Of a DNA stretch of 64,000 nt, positions 43,116-51,851 are shown piece after piece. Within the stretch, counting starts at the first letter, position 1; every line of letters begins with the position of its first letter. The DNA comes from DASWIG01 sp965371445 (GTDB lineage: Bacteria; Acidobacteriota; Thermoanaerobaculia; Multivoradales; J023), in assembly GCA_965371445.1 (NCBI GenBank), contig CBDUYN010000008.1:1-64000 (forward strand), given 5' to 3'. The translations under genes and the position numbers were made by a program. The notes under the pieces were generated by a model that did not search any database, was not told where the DNA came from, and saw only the letters and a program-made list of their open reading frames with translations.

Positions 43116-44520
43116 GAACCACGAGCGACTCGGCCAGCTTATACTCTCCGCCCTGCTGCGCGGAAGAGCGCATCGAACGGAACGACTCGACGGATACGGT
43201 TCGGTAGTCGGCCGCCTCTGCGAGCTCGTCGAGGACGGTCGCGGTTGGAATGACCACGTCGGCATATCGGCTGTCACCCACCACCAGCCAGACGGACCCC
43301 TGCTCATGAAGCACCGCCCGAATCCCCGACAAGACTTCGATCAGATCGGCGAAGTAGCCGCCCACCATGTCCGGGATGCGGCGGTGCCAGAGTTTGTCGG
43401 AACAGTCTCGTAGTCCGCTCAAGACGCCGTCCAGAGTAGGCGAACCGGGCGGGGGCGGCGGGTATGAGCGGTCGATCTGGACGTGGGAGCAAAGGGTGGA
43501 CTGCCGAAGCTCCCGGTTGGCAATGCGGTTGTCCAGGTACCCGAGGGCCCAGAGCTCGAGGTTGTAGACGTCGGTGTAATCGAAGGAGTTCGGGTACGGC
43601 GGCGAGAATACGGCGAGGTCGCAGGCGGGCACGTCCTCAAGGGTTCGGCGTGCGTCGCCCCTGATCACGGTGGAACCTAGGTGCGCACGGTCCCCAAAGC
43701 GATGGATGTCTACAACCGCACGCCGGACGGCCTCGCTGAAGAGAAGCTCCACCGCGGTTGCCTCGCGGCGTCGCTCCTTCCAGCCCCGGCGATACCGGCG
43801 CCCTTTCCCGTTGACGACGACATTGCTCACGTCGAGCAGGATGCCTCCGAGGAGGACCCGAAACAGGCGTTGGTGCTTGTCGTCGTCCAGCGTCTGAATG
43901 GCCGCCAACAATGCCCCGATCCGTTGCGCGATCGACGAATCGAAGATCCAGCGGCCGTTCACGCCAGGTTCCACCATCGTCACCGGGGCTGCGTCCGGCA
44001 ACGACAGCGCCGCTCTTGCTCGTCGTCTGACTGCTGAACGGAGCACGCGTCCAAGATCCCTCACCAGGGCGTCAGGGTCATAGGACGTTAGCTTGGCCTC
44101 AATGAGATCGGCCAAATAGGGGTTCACCTCAATGGTGACCGGCTCTACGCCAAGGAACTGGCAGGCCATTGCGGTGGTGCCGGAGCCACCAAAGGGATCG
44201 AGGCAGCGGGTGACCGGGGTCAGGTTCTCGTCGATCGCGCGAGCGACCAACTCCGGTGTGAAGGCCTCCTTGAAATGCCGCCACTTCTGGAACGCCAGCC
44301 GGGGCGCACCGTTGTTCGTGCCCATCGATGGCACCAAACGGCTCTGAGTCCAGGCCGAGAAGGTCACAGCCATCAGCAGTCCACGGTCCACGACTTCAAG
44401 GAGCCGCAGGGTACCCTGCCAGCGCTGTCTCGCCCCGAGCCTCCGCCAAAGCGTCTCAGATTCCGCTTTACCGGGCTCATCTCCATCATGCATCGAGCCT
44501 ACACGATTCGGCACCTCCAT
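43093..44520 (-). CDS. DNA methyltransferase (N4-cytosine/N6-adenine type)
   Basis: 475 residues; ATG 44520 follows AAAGGGA. SAM motif I is RCLDPFGGSGTTAMA (near residue 112) and catalytic motif IV is VFSPPYPNSFDYTDVYN (near 310), so the order is motif I before motif IV. The NTNNGAPRLAFQKWRHFKEAF-type stretch before motif I is usual for this group. The C-terminus has SVWLVVGDSRY. No specificity domain or endonuclease is fused. It converges on the nuclease gene with overlapping ends, making it the natural self-protection partner of that nuclease. Target site unknown. The 127 bases upstream to the repeat show nothing else. Confidence 0.85.
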   Translation of the reverse strand: MEVPNRVGSMHDGDEPGKAESETLWRRLGARQRWQGTLRLLEVVDRGLLMAVTFSAWTQSRLVPSMGTNNGAPRLAFQKWRHFKEAFTPELVARAIDENLTPVTRCLDPFGGSGTTAMACQFLGVEPVTIEVNPYLADLIEAKLTSYDPDALVRDLGRVLRSAVRRRARAALSLPDAAPVTMVEPGVNGRWIFDSSIAQRIGALLAAIQTLDDDKHQRLFRVLLGGILLDVSNVVVNGKGRRYRRGWKERRREATAVELLFSEAVRRAVVDIHRFGDRAHLGSTVIRGDARRTLEDVPACDLAVFSPPYPNSFDYTDVYNLELWALGYLDNRIANRELRQSTLCSHVQIDRSYPPPPPGSPTLDGVLSGLRDCSDKLWHRRIPDMVGGYFADLIEVLSGIRAVLHEQGSVWLVVGDSRYADVVIPTATVLDELAEAADYRTVSVESFRSMRSSAQQGGEYKLAESLVVLTPPPAR

Positions 44521-44647
44521 GCGAGTCCCTTTGTGGAATCGATGTCTCCCTCTGCCTCTTGCGGGCGGAAGGGCAGTCCAGGCCGCCGTGAGGAGCCGGA
44601 GGCTTTCGCTGCCGCGGTCCTCGAGTTCCTTGGGATCGGAACTGGGT

Positions 44648-44798
44648 AGGCCTTCAAGATCGCCTCGGGGCCCCGGCGGGTGCCCTGTCCGTAGGACGTC
44701 GTGCGCTCGAAGGGCACGGGCAGGATGCAGGCGCCGGCGTTCTCGTAGGTGTCGACTTCGGCTTCGAGGCCGAGGAAGGAGAGACTGAGCTCCGACAT
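44648..44798 (-). pseudogene. speB 5' duplicate (first 50 codons)
   Basis: The same start, MSELSLSFLGLEAEVD and on to GPEAILKA, as the intact speB at 36709-37593. At the repeat edge the frame changes to unrelated sequence and stops at 44499. The promoter box is retained. Confidence 0.9.
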
Positions 44799-45235
44799 GG
44801 CGGCAGATTATGTGGCCCGGCGCGGGCCCGCAAGTCCTCGGCGCGGCAAGAAAATCGCCTCCTGGGACGAATCGTTGTCAGAAGCGGTGGCCGTTTTCCG
44901 TCTTTAAGAGGGGTAGAGCCGATCGGGTCCCCGCTGTGGCGGGGGCCTCACGGAAATCGCAAAGGAGGTTCTACCGCATGCCGATTCGCACCAAAGACCT
45001 TGCCGTCGTCCGGCGACATCCCCTGGAAGACCGTCCCCGCGAGCGCCTGCTGCGCCGCGGCGCCCTGGTGCTCTCCGACGCCGAGCTGCTTGCCATCCTG
45101 CTAGGCGACGACGCGAGCACCTCGACGCTCGTCGAGGCGCTGGGAGTCCTCGAGGACTGCGGCGGGCTCGCCGGCCTCCTGTCGGCGAGCCAGGCCACGC
45201 TGAGCCGCAGCGGCCTCTGCCGTACCCGGACGGCG
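44648..45235. repeat. 588-bp direct repeat, right copy
   Basis: Second copy of 37443-38030. Here the radC side continues into the intact gene, and the speB side is cut after codon 50. Confidence 0.95.
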
Positions 45236-45673
45236 ATGCTCCTCGGGGCCGTCGAGCTCGCCCGGCGTCTGGCCCGTTCGCGGATCCCCGAACGCCGCGT
45301 CCTGCAACGCACCGATGCCGTCGCCGACTACCTGGCCCTGCGCTACGGGAGCTGTGACCAGGAGGTCATGGGGGCGCTTTTCCTCGATGTCCGCAGCCGT
45401 TTGATCGCCGATGTCGACCTCTACCGCGGGACGCTTTCGCGCAGTGCCGTCGAGCCGCGTCTGATCCTGAAAGAGGCGCTGGAGCGGAGCGCCTCGGCGG
45501 TCGTCGTCTTCCACACCCATCCGTCGGGCGATCCGGCACCGAGCGCCGAGGACCTCGTCTTCACGCGGCGGCTGGCCGAGGCGGGGGAGCTGGTGGGGGT
45601 GCGTCTCGCCGACCACCTGATTCTCGGCGGGGCCGGGCGCTGGGTGTCGCTGCAGCGTCGGGGGGCTTGGTGA
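44978..45673 (+). CDS. radC: RadC-family JAMM/MPN protein
   Basis: 231 residues, full length. The N-terminal helix-hairpin-helix-like part (RPRERLLRRGALVLSDAELL) is followed by the MPN+ zinc site: Glu in SCDQEVMGALFLD, FHTHPSGDPAPSAED with the HxHPSG and Ser/Asp residues. RadC proteins are common in genomic islands; the proposed activity is that of a metal-dependent nuclease or isopeptidase, and a direct repair role is doubtful. AAAGGAGG lies 9 bases before the ATG. Its first 86 codons are duplicated at 37773. Confidence 0.9.
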   Translation: MPIRTKDLAVVRRHPLEDRPRERLLRRGALVLSDAELLAILLGDDASTSTLVEALGVLEDCGGLAGLLSASQATLSRSGLCRTRTAMLLGAVELARRLARSRIPERRVLQRTDAVADYLALRYGSCDQEVMGALFLDVRSRLIADVDLYRGTLSRSAVEPRLILKEALERSASAVVVFHTHPSGDPAPSAEDLVFTRRLAEAGELVGVRLADHLILGGAGRWVSLQRRGAW

Positions 45674-45771
45674 TGATTCTCTTGCTTGACGCCTCAGACA
45701 CTTCAGATCCCATGCGGGCAGGTTATCCCAGACCCGCTCTGCCTCGACGCCTTCCCCGGGACCGATTCCTC

Positions 45772-45801
45772 TTGAAAATCGACCCGAGGGCCGTCTAGAA
45801 T
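45772..45801 (+). promoter_or_regulatory. promoter with leaderless start for hicA
   Basis: -35 TTGAAA (45772-45777), 18-base spacer, -10 TAGAAT (45796-45801), then six bases and the hicA ATG. No ribosome binding site. Transcription would begin at the start codon. Confidence 0.55.
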
Positions 45802-45807
45802 CGACCT

Positions 45808-46068
45808 ATGCCGAAATGGAGTAAGCTGATCTGGAGAATCGCGGGCGGGCGATCAGATGCGAACATCTCATTCAGCGACCTCAGGGGGCTCCTGCTTCAT
45901 CTCGGATTCGAGGAGCGTGTGCGAGGGAGTCATCATGTCTTCGTCAAGGAAGGCGTAGAGGATCAGATCAATCTCCAAGAAGAACGCGGAAAGGCCAAGT
46001 CATACCAGGTAGCGCAGGTCCGTCGCACCATCAGTCGCTACGGCCTTGGAGGTGACGACGATGCATAA
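45808..46068 (+). CDS. hicA: HicA-type toxin
   Basis: 86 residues. The dsRBD-like HicA core is seen in SFSDLRGLLLHLGFEERV, then RGSHHVFVKEG with the catalytic His. HicA is an mRNA interferase neutralised by HicB. It is slightly longer than usual at the N-terminus (MPKWSKLIWRIAGGRSDANI). The 3' end overlaps hicB by 8 bases. Confidence 0.8.
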   Translation: MPKWSKLIWRIAGGRSDANISFSDLRGLLLHLGFEERVRGSHHVFVKEGVEDQINLQEERGKAKSYQVAQVRRTISRYGLGGDDDA

Positions 46069-46273
46069 ATACGAGATCATCATCTACTGGAGCGACGAAG
46101 ACGACGCGTTTGTCGCCGAGGTTCCCGAGCTCCCGGGTTGTGCGGCTCATGGAGACTCAGCGGACAAGGCCCTCGCGAGTTGCGAGGAGGCCATCAGCCT
46201 GTGGATCGACACCGCGAAGGAATTCGGTAGACGGGTGCCTGAGCCCAAGGGGCGCCGTTTGCAGTACGCATGA
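46061..46273 (+). CDS. hicB: HicB-type antitoxin
   Basis: 70 residues from ATG 46061, which has GGAGGTGA at ideal spacing inside hicA. The partial RNase H-like fold is seen: YEIIIYWSDEDDAFVAEVPE, then LPGCAAHGDS and KALASCEEAI. There is no C-terminal DNA-binding domain, so it belongs to the short HicB type. Confidence 0.85.
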   Translation: MHKYEIIIYWSDEDDAFVAEVPELPGCAAHGDSADKALASCEEAISLWIDTAKEFGRRVPEPKGRRLQYA

Positions 46274-46407
46274 TCCGCTGACCCCCAGAGTGGACGAGAG
46301 TCGACCTGCGTCCGCTTGCCCTGGCCCCCCGGGTCTGGCACAATCCCCGCGGTCCCCTCGTCCCCACGCCCGCGGGGACGCCACCCGCCGACTCCATCCA
46401 AGCCATC

Positions 46408-48435
46408 ATGAGCCAAGCCAAGAAGATCCTCGTCACCCATGCCCTGCCGTACGCCAACGGGCCGATCCACCTCGGCCACATGGTGGAATCCGTCCAAACC
46501 GACGTGTGGGTGCGTCTCCAGAAGATGCGGGGCCGGGAGTGCTACTTCGTCTGCGCCGAGGACGCCCACGGTACGCCGATCATGCTTTCCGCCGACCGCC
46601 AGGGGATCACCCCCGAGGCGCTGATCGCCGACATGGCCGAGAAGCACCGGCGCGACTACGACGAGTTCTCGATCGACTTCGACTACTTCCACTCGACGCA
46701 CTCGAGCGAGAACCAGGCCTTCGTCGAGGGCATCTGGGAGCGGCTCCGGGCCGACGGACACGTCGCCACGCGGACGGTGCGCCAGTTCTACGACCCCGAG
46801 CGGGAGATGTTCCTGCCCGACCGCTTTGTCAAGGGGACCTGTCCGCGCTGCGGTGCCGCCGACCAGAACGGCGACAGCTGCGAGGTCTGCGGCGCCACCT
46901 ATACGCCCGCCGACCTGAAAGACCCCTACTCGGTGGTCTCCGGCGCCAAGCCCGTCGAGCGCGATTCCGAGCACTACTTCGTCAAGCTCGACGACTTCAA
47001 GGACGTCTTACGCGAGTGGGTGACGCCGGAGAGGCTGCAGCCGGAGGTCGTCAACAAGCTCGACGAGTGGTTCACCGAGGGCTTGAAGGACTGGGACGTC
47101 TCGCGCGAGGCGCCGTACTTCGGCTTCGAGATCCCCGGCGCGCCCGGCAAGTACTTCTACGTCTGGGTCGACGCGCCGATCGGCTACATGGCGAGCTTCA
47201 AGGCGCTCTGCGACGAGCGCGGCCTCGACTTCGACGCCTTCTGGGGCCCGGATTCCGACGCCGAGCTCTACCACATCATCGGCAAGGACATCACCTACTT
47301 CCACTGCCTCTTCTGGCCGGCCATGCTCCATGGCGGCGGCTACCGGATGCCGACGTCGGTTTTCGTCCACGGCTTCCTGACGGTGAACCACGAGAAGATG
47401 TCGAAGTCGCGTGGCACCTTCATCCTGGCACGCACCTATCTCGACCACCTGGAGCCGGACTACCTGCGCTACTACTTCGCGGCGAAGCTCGGCGACGGCC
47501 TCTCCGACATCGACTGGAACCTCGACGACTTCATCCAGCGGGTCAACTCCGACCTGGTCGGAAAACTTGTCAACATTGCGAGCCGCTGCGCGGGTTTCGT
47601 CAACAAGCGCTTCGGCGGACGCCTGGCGGAGAAGCTGGACGCTCCGGAGCTCTTCGCCGCGGTCGCCGCGGCGAGCGAAGAGATCGCCGCGCTCTTCGAG
47701 GGGCGCAAATACAACCAGGCGGTGCGCAAGATCATGGCTCTCGCCGATCGGACGAACCGCTACGTCGATGAGAAGAAACCCTGGGTCCTGGCGAAAGAGG
47801 AAGGCCGGGAAGAAGAGCTCCACCAGGTCCTGACGACCGGGCTGAGCGTCTTCAAGAGCCTCGTGACCTACTTGAAACCCGTGATTCCCGCAACGGTCGC
47901 CAAGGCCGAAGAGTTTCTAAACGTTTCGCCTCTCTTGTGGAGAGACGCTACCGAGCCGCTTCTCGGTCACGAGATCCGCAAGTTCAAACCTTTGATGACG
48001 CGTATGGAAAAGAAAGACGTAGACGCCATGGTCGAGGCGTCGAAAGAATCGCTCGACACTGCGGCCGAGGCGCCGTCCGGACATCTTGCCAACGATCCGA
48101 TCTCGCCCGAGATCACGATCGAGGACTTCGCCAAGCTCGACTTCCGGGTGGCGCGGATCGTCGAGGCGGACCACGTCGAAGGGGCCGACAAGCTCCTGCG
48201 GCTAAAGCTCGACCTGGGCGGCGAGGAGCGCCAGGTCTTCGCCGGGATCAAGTCGGCCTACGAGCCCGAGAAGCTCGTCGGACGCTTGACGGTCATGGTC
48301 GCCAACTTGAAGCCCCGCAAGATGCGTTTCGGGATGTCGGAAGGGATGGTCCTCGCGGCGTCGGGCGAGGGCGAGAGCGACGTCTTCGTCCTCCAGCCCG
48401 ACGAAGGGGCCGAGCCCGGCATGCGGGTGCGATGA
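46408..48435 (+). CDS. metG: methionyl-tRNA synthetase
   Basis: 675 residues. Class I signatures PIHLGHM (near residue 15) and EKMSKSRG (near 330); zinc site CPRCGAADQNGDSCEVCG near 145-165. The C-terminal 110 residues form a Trbp111/EMAP-like tRNA-binding OB fold (FAKLDFRVARIVEAD), as in dimeric MetG. Essential housekeeping gene. It overlaps the TatD gene by ATGA. Confidence 0.95.
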   Translation: MSQAKKILVTHALPYANGPIHLGHMVESVQTDVWVRLQKMRGRECYFVCAEDAHGTPIMLSADRQGITPEALIADMAEKHRRDYDEFSIDFDYFHSTHSSENQAFVEGIWERLRADGHVATRTVRQFYDPEREMFLPDRFVKGTCPRCGAADQNGDSCEVCGATYTPADLKDPYSVVSGAKPVERDSEHYFVKLDDFKDVLREWVTPERLQPEVVNKLDEWFTEGLKDWDVSREAPYFGFEIPGAPGKYFYVWVDAPIGYMASFKALCDERGLDFDAFWGPDSDAELYHIIGKDITYFHCLFWPAMLHGGGYRMPTSVFVHGFLTVNHEKMSKSRGTFILARTYLDHLEPDYLRYYFAAKLGDGLSDIDWNLDDFIQRVNSDLVGKLVNIASRCAGFVNKRFGGRLAEKLDAPELFAAVAAASEEIAALFEGRKYNQAVRKIMALADRTNRYVDEKKPWVLAKEEGREEELHQVLTTGLSVFKSLVTYLKPVIPATVAKAEEFLNVSPLLWRDATEPLLGHEIRKFKPLMTRMEKKDVDAMVEASKESLDTAAEAPSGHLANDPISPEITIEDFAKLDFRVARIVEADHVEGADKLLRLKLDLGGEERQVFAGIKSAYEPEKLVGRLTVMVANLKPRKMRFGMSEGMVLAASGEGESDVFVLQPDEGAEPGMRVR

Positions 48436-49214
48436 ACGCCGGTCCGATCGACTCGCACTGTCATCTCCAGATGCTTCCGGCCGACGAACGCGAGGCGGCG
48501 CTCGACGCCGCCCGCGAGCGCGGCGTGCGCGGTTTCCTGGTGCCGGCGACCCGGCTTGACGAGGCCGACGACCTCCTCGACTTCAGCCACCGCCACGACG
48601 ACGTCTGGTGCGCCCTGGGTGTCCATCCGCACGAGGCGAAGACCTGGCGCGACGGCGACCGCGGACGGCTGGCGTCGATGCTTTCCGATCCGAAGGTCGT
48701 GGCGGTGGGGGAGTGCGGGCTCGACTTCCACTACGACCTCTCGCCGCGCGACGTGCAACTGCGGGTGATGCGCGAGCAGTGGGAGCTCGGGGTGGAGCAC
48801 GGCTTGCCGGTGATCGTCCACAACCGGGACTCCGATCAGGAGATGCTCGAGGTCGTTCGGGATCCGGGCTTCGACGGCCTGGCCGCCGACTTCCACTCCT
48901 ACTGTGCCGGGCTGGAGATGGCGCGGGAGCTCCTCGATCGGGGGTTCTATCTGGGACTTTCGGGCATGGTGACGTTCCGTCGTGCCGAGAACGTCCGCGA
49001 GGTGCTGCCCGTGACTCCGCGCGAGCGGCTCCTGGTCGAGACCGACACGCCGTATCTGGCGCCGGTGCCCTACCGGGGGAAGCCGAACCGGCCGGCTTAT
49101 GTGGTGGAGATTTTGGAGCGCGTCGCCGAGGAGCTTGGGATGACGTCCGAGGAGGCGTCGGATTTGACCTCGGAGAATTTCTTTCGATTGTTTCCGCGGG
49201 CACGTTGCGGCTGA
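48432..49214 (+). CDS. TatD-family metal-dependent deoxyribonuclease
   Basis: 260 residues. Metal ligands are seen in IDSHCHLQ, Glu in VAVGECGLDFHYD, His in PVIVHNRD, His in DFHSYCAG and Asp in LVETDTPYLAP. TatD proteins are 3' to 5' exonucleases or DNases. The metG-tatD order is widespread in bacteria and supports both calls. Confidence 0.92.
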   Translation: MNAGPIDSHCHLQMLPADEREAALDAARERGVRGFLVPATRLDEADDLLDFSHRHDDVWCALGVHPHEAKTWRDGDRGRLASMLSDPKVVAVGECGLDFHYDLSPRDVQLRVMREQWELGVEHGLPVIVHNRDSDQEMLEVVRDPGFDGLAADFHSYCAGLEMARELLDRGFYLGLSGMVTFRRAENVREVLPVTPRERLLVETDTPYLAPVPYRGKPNRPAYVVEILERVAEELGMTSEEASDLTSENFFRLFPRARCG

Positions 49215-49274
49215 GGCTGCGGCTTTGCCTTGGGAGGCCGGATTCAGGTAGGCTTGTCCTCGAAGGGAGACACC

Positions 49275-49376
49275 ATGGGCCAACCGAAAGAGACTCCCCG
49301 CTACACGCCCGCCGAGTACCTGGCCCAGGAGAGGGCGGCGGAGACCAAGAGCGATTACGTCGACGGCGAGGGCTAA
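49275..49376 (+). pseudogene. Uma2 family 5' fragment
   Basis: 33 codons. PRYTPAEYLAQERAAETKSD and YVDGEG are the conserved start of Uma2 proteins (YT.EEYLA.ER.AE.KSEYVDGE). A TAA follows at once; the nuclease core is missing. Confidence 0.75.
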
Positions 49377-49412
49377 AGCCGCCTCGGGACGGTCCGTACG
49401 CCGATTCCGCGC

Positions 49413-49418
49413 TATCCT
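49413..49418 (+). promoter_or_regulatory. -10 box TATCCT seven bases before an ATG
   Basis: TATCCT, seven bases, ATG at 49426. No ribosome binding site. Another leaderless-type start. Confidence 0.35.
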
Positions 49419-49425
49419 CCAGGCG

Positions 49426-50355
49426 ATGCACGTCTTCATCACCTCGACTCCCGACGAGCTCGAGGCCCACCAGGAGGCAGCCGTCGATGTCGTCCGCGAG
49501 CTCGGCCACGAGCCGGTGCTGCGCGATCCGGCCGGGCGCCGCGGCCTCGATCCCGTCACCGCCTGCGGACGCCAGGTCGCCCGCGCCGACGCCGTCGTCG
49601 CCATCGTCGGCTGGCGCCGCGGACGGGTGCCGTCGGTCGACCTCGGCGGCGACGGACTGCGGCCGTGGAGTTACTGGGAGGTCCGAAGCGCCTTCGAGCA
49701 CGGCATCCCCGTGACGGCGCTTCTGACCTCTGCGACGTTCGCGCCCGAGCTCCGGGAGGACGTCCCCGAGGCCCGCGCCGTGGTGGACGACTTCCGCGGC
49801 GAGCTCGCCCGCGTCGGTGCCGTCTTCGACGACGAGACCGACTTTCGCCGCCTCGCGCGCTCCAGGCTCCGCGACGTCGGCCGCGCTTCCCCAGTCCCGG
49901 GACCGCCCGCGGACCTCCGACTGCGACGCTTCCCGCCCCCCGAGCTGCCGGCGCAGCCCTACCCGCTGCTCCTGCCCTACACCCACCCCGACCTCCTGGC
50001 CGGACGCGACGACGACCTCGCCGATCTGCGCCGGCGGCTCGAGCGTCCGGTGACCGTCGTGGGGCTCCACGCGGCCTCGGGCACCGGCAAGAGCTCGCTT
50101 CTGGCCGGCGCCCTGGTGCCGACGCTGCGCGCCGAGGGACGTCCGGTGGCCTTCGAGCGTCATCCCGCGGAGGCAGGCCTCGTGTCGCGGCTCCTCGCGG
50201 ACCTCGTCGAAACCGATGAGGGGAACGCCGAGGAGACGGACGCCCGCGGCTTCGTCGACCGGCTCGTCGCCGTCCGCCGGTTGGCCGACGACGCATCGCC
50301 GGTGCTCGTGATCGACCAGTTCGAGGACCTCCTCAAGCCGGGCGCCGAAGTGGTC
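49426..50355 (+). pseudogene. N-terminal half of a DUF4062-STAND ATPase, cut by an inversion
   Basis: The intact part starts MHVFITSTPDELEAHQEAAV (DUF4062, TIR-like fold) and has WEVRSAFEHGIPV. A STAND NTPase domain follows with LLAGRDDDLADLRRRLE, Walker A LHAASGTGKSSLLAG (near residue 222) and Walker B VLVIDQFEDLL (near 302). Directly after Walker B, around 50335-50365, the sequence becomes the reverse complement of an FGE-domain end. The open frame continues to 50460 with nonsense residues. DUF4062-STAND proteins are sensor/effector ATPases, often in defence contexts. Confidence 0.7.
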
Positions 50356-51178
50356 CGCGCTGTGGACCATCCGGGTACTCATCATACCAATCCGCCGTCC
50401 ACTCCCAGAGGTTGCCCAACGTGTCGTAAAAGCCCCAGGGGTTCGGCTCGAGCTGCATGACCGGCCGCGGCGTGAGATCGCCGGTGGTCGCATCGCGCGA
50501 GCTCCGTAGCGTCCAGGCCACCGCGTCGACCGTGGTTTCCAGCCCGTCTCGCGTGCAATAGGCGTACGGACAGCCAGCCCGTGCCGCGTACTCCCACTCC
50601 GCTTCGGTGGGAAGACGTCCGCCCAGCCAGGCGGCGTAGGTGTAGGCGGCGTACCAGGAGACGAAAGCCGCGGGCAGATCCTCGTCGGCACCCAGGTGAT
50701 GGTCGGGTACGAGCCGCCGATACTCCGCGTTGGTGACCTCGTGCCGCTGCATGCGGAAGGCCGAGACGGTCACCTCATGCCGAGGTCGCTCATCGTCGTC
50801 CCCTTCTTCGTCGGGTGCCGTCCCCATGAGGAAGCTGCCGCCCGGGACCTGGGTCCAGTCTGGATCTTCCAGCTCGGGAAAAGATGGCGGCGGCCGGAGC
50901 CGACGCAGCGGCTCCAGGACCCGATCCCGCAAGGCTCGCGCACGTTCGGCGAAAGGAGGATCCCGGCCGCCCGATGCTCGGCCAGCCGACGCGCCCAGGT
51001 CCACGTCCCCCAGCCGACCAGGGCGAGCACGAGCACCGCCACGGTCACGAGCCCTGCGAAGCGTCGCCGGTCCGCACGACGTCGCTGGCGGCAGGCCGTG
51101 AACCAGGCACGCCGTTCGTCGTCCCACAGGAGGGCCTCGGCGTTTTCCTCGATCCGCCGGAAGCCGTGGCGCGGCACC

Positions 51179-51213
51179 CGTGTCGCGCTGCCGCGACCGC
51201 CTGAGGTTACCAG
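51179..51213. repeat. 35-bp repeat, copy 1, inside coding DNA
   Basis: Plus strand CGTGTCGCGCTGCCGCGACC and on to GAGGTTACCAG. Differs from 51554-51588 at two positions. On the coding strand it gives SLVTSGGRGSATR. Confidence 0.7.
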
Positions 51214-51553
51214 TGACGTCCTCACTTCCCGTGACCGGTAGAGCGCCGTGCGCAGCGTCACGAAACGCCGCAAGGCCAGGAGCTCGGTGTCGACCACGAG
51301 CTGGCCGTGTCGACCTTCCTCCTCCACCCGGCGCACCACCGCCTCGGCCATCTGGTCGTGGGCGAGCACCCACCGCGGGCCGTCCGGCGCCTCTCGGACG
51401 ACCACCAGCCGGGTGAGCGGCGTGGCCAGCTTCGCGAGGATCGCCTCGCCGTCGTCGCCGATCGCCCGGGCCAGGTCGTCGGAGCGAAGCCCTTCGTCGC
51501 GTCTGCCGGTGGTCGTGGCGAGCTCGCGCAGCGCCAGAAGCGCCCGGGCGCGT

Positions 51554-51588
51554 CGTGTCGCGTAGCCGCGACCGCCTGAGGTTACCAG
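51554..51588. repeat. 35-bp repeat, copy 2, inside coding DNA
   Basis: Second copy, 375 bases from the first (a multiple of three). The coding strand gives PLVTSGGRGYATR. Confidence 0.7.
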
Positions 51589-51851
51589 GGGGCTCGCCGC
51601 GGCGTCGGCGGGGAACGCCGTTTCGAGAGCCCGGCGCAGGTGGTCGTCCAGGGCCTGGTCGATCCAAGGGCCGGGATCGTCGGGGACGGTGACGCGTCCG
51701 TCGGCTCCGGCCGCCGCCAGGAGATGGGCCAGCACCACCTGGAGCTCCGGAGCGAGCGGGGCGTCGGGACGAGCGAGCCGGGCCTTGGCGAAGGCACGGG
51801 CCAGGCGTTCGGCGTGGCCGTGTGGGAAATGCCAGCGGGACTCCGAAAAGG

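Larger units (their letters stand above)
38031..44647. mobile_element. putative integrated conflict cassette between duplicated ends
   Basis: The 6,617 bases between the two 588-bp repeats interrupt the speB-radC pair. They carry the FGE fragment, the ATPase/middle component/nuclease operon and the methyltransferase. Parts (for example 42540-43060) look more AT-rich than the neighbours and use codons such as ATA and TTA that are rare elsewhere here. No integrase, transposase or terminal inverted repeat is seen. The layout fits integration of a circular molecule by a single crossover through a 588-bp homologous segment, but other routes are possible. Confidence 0.5.
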
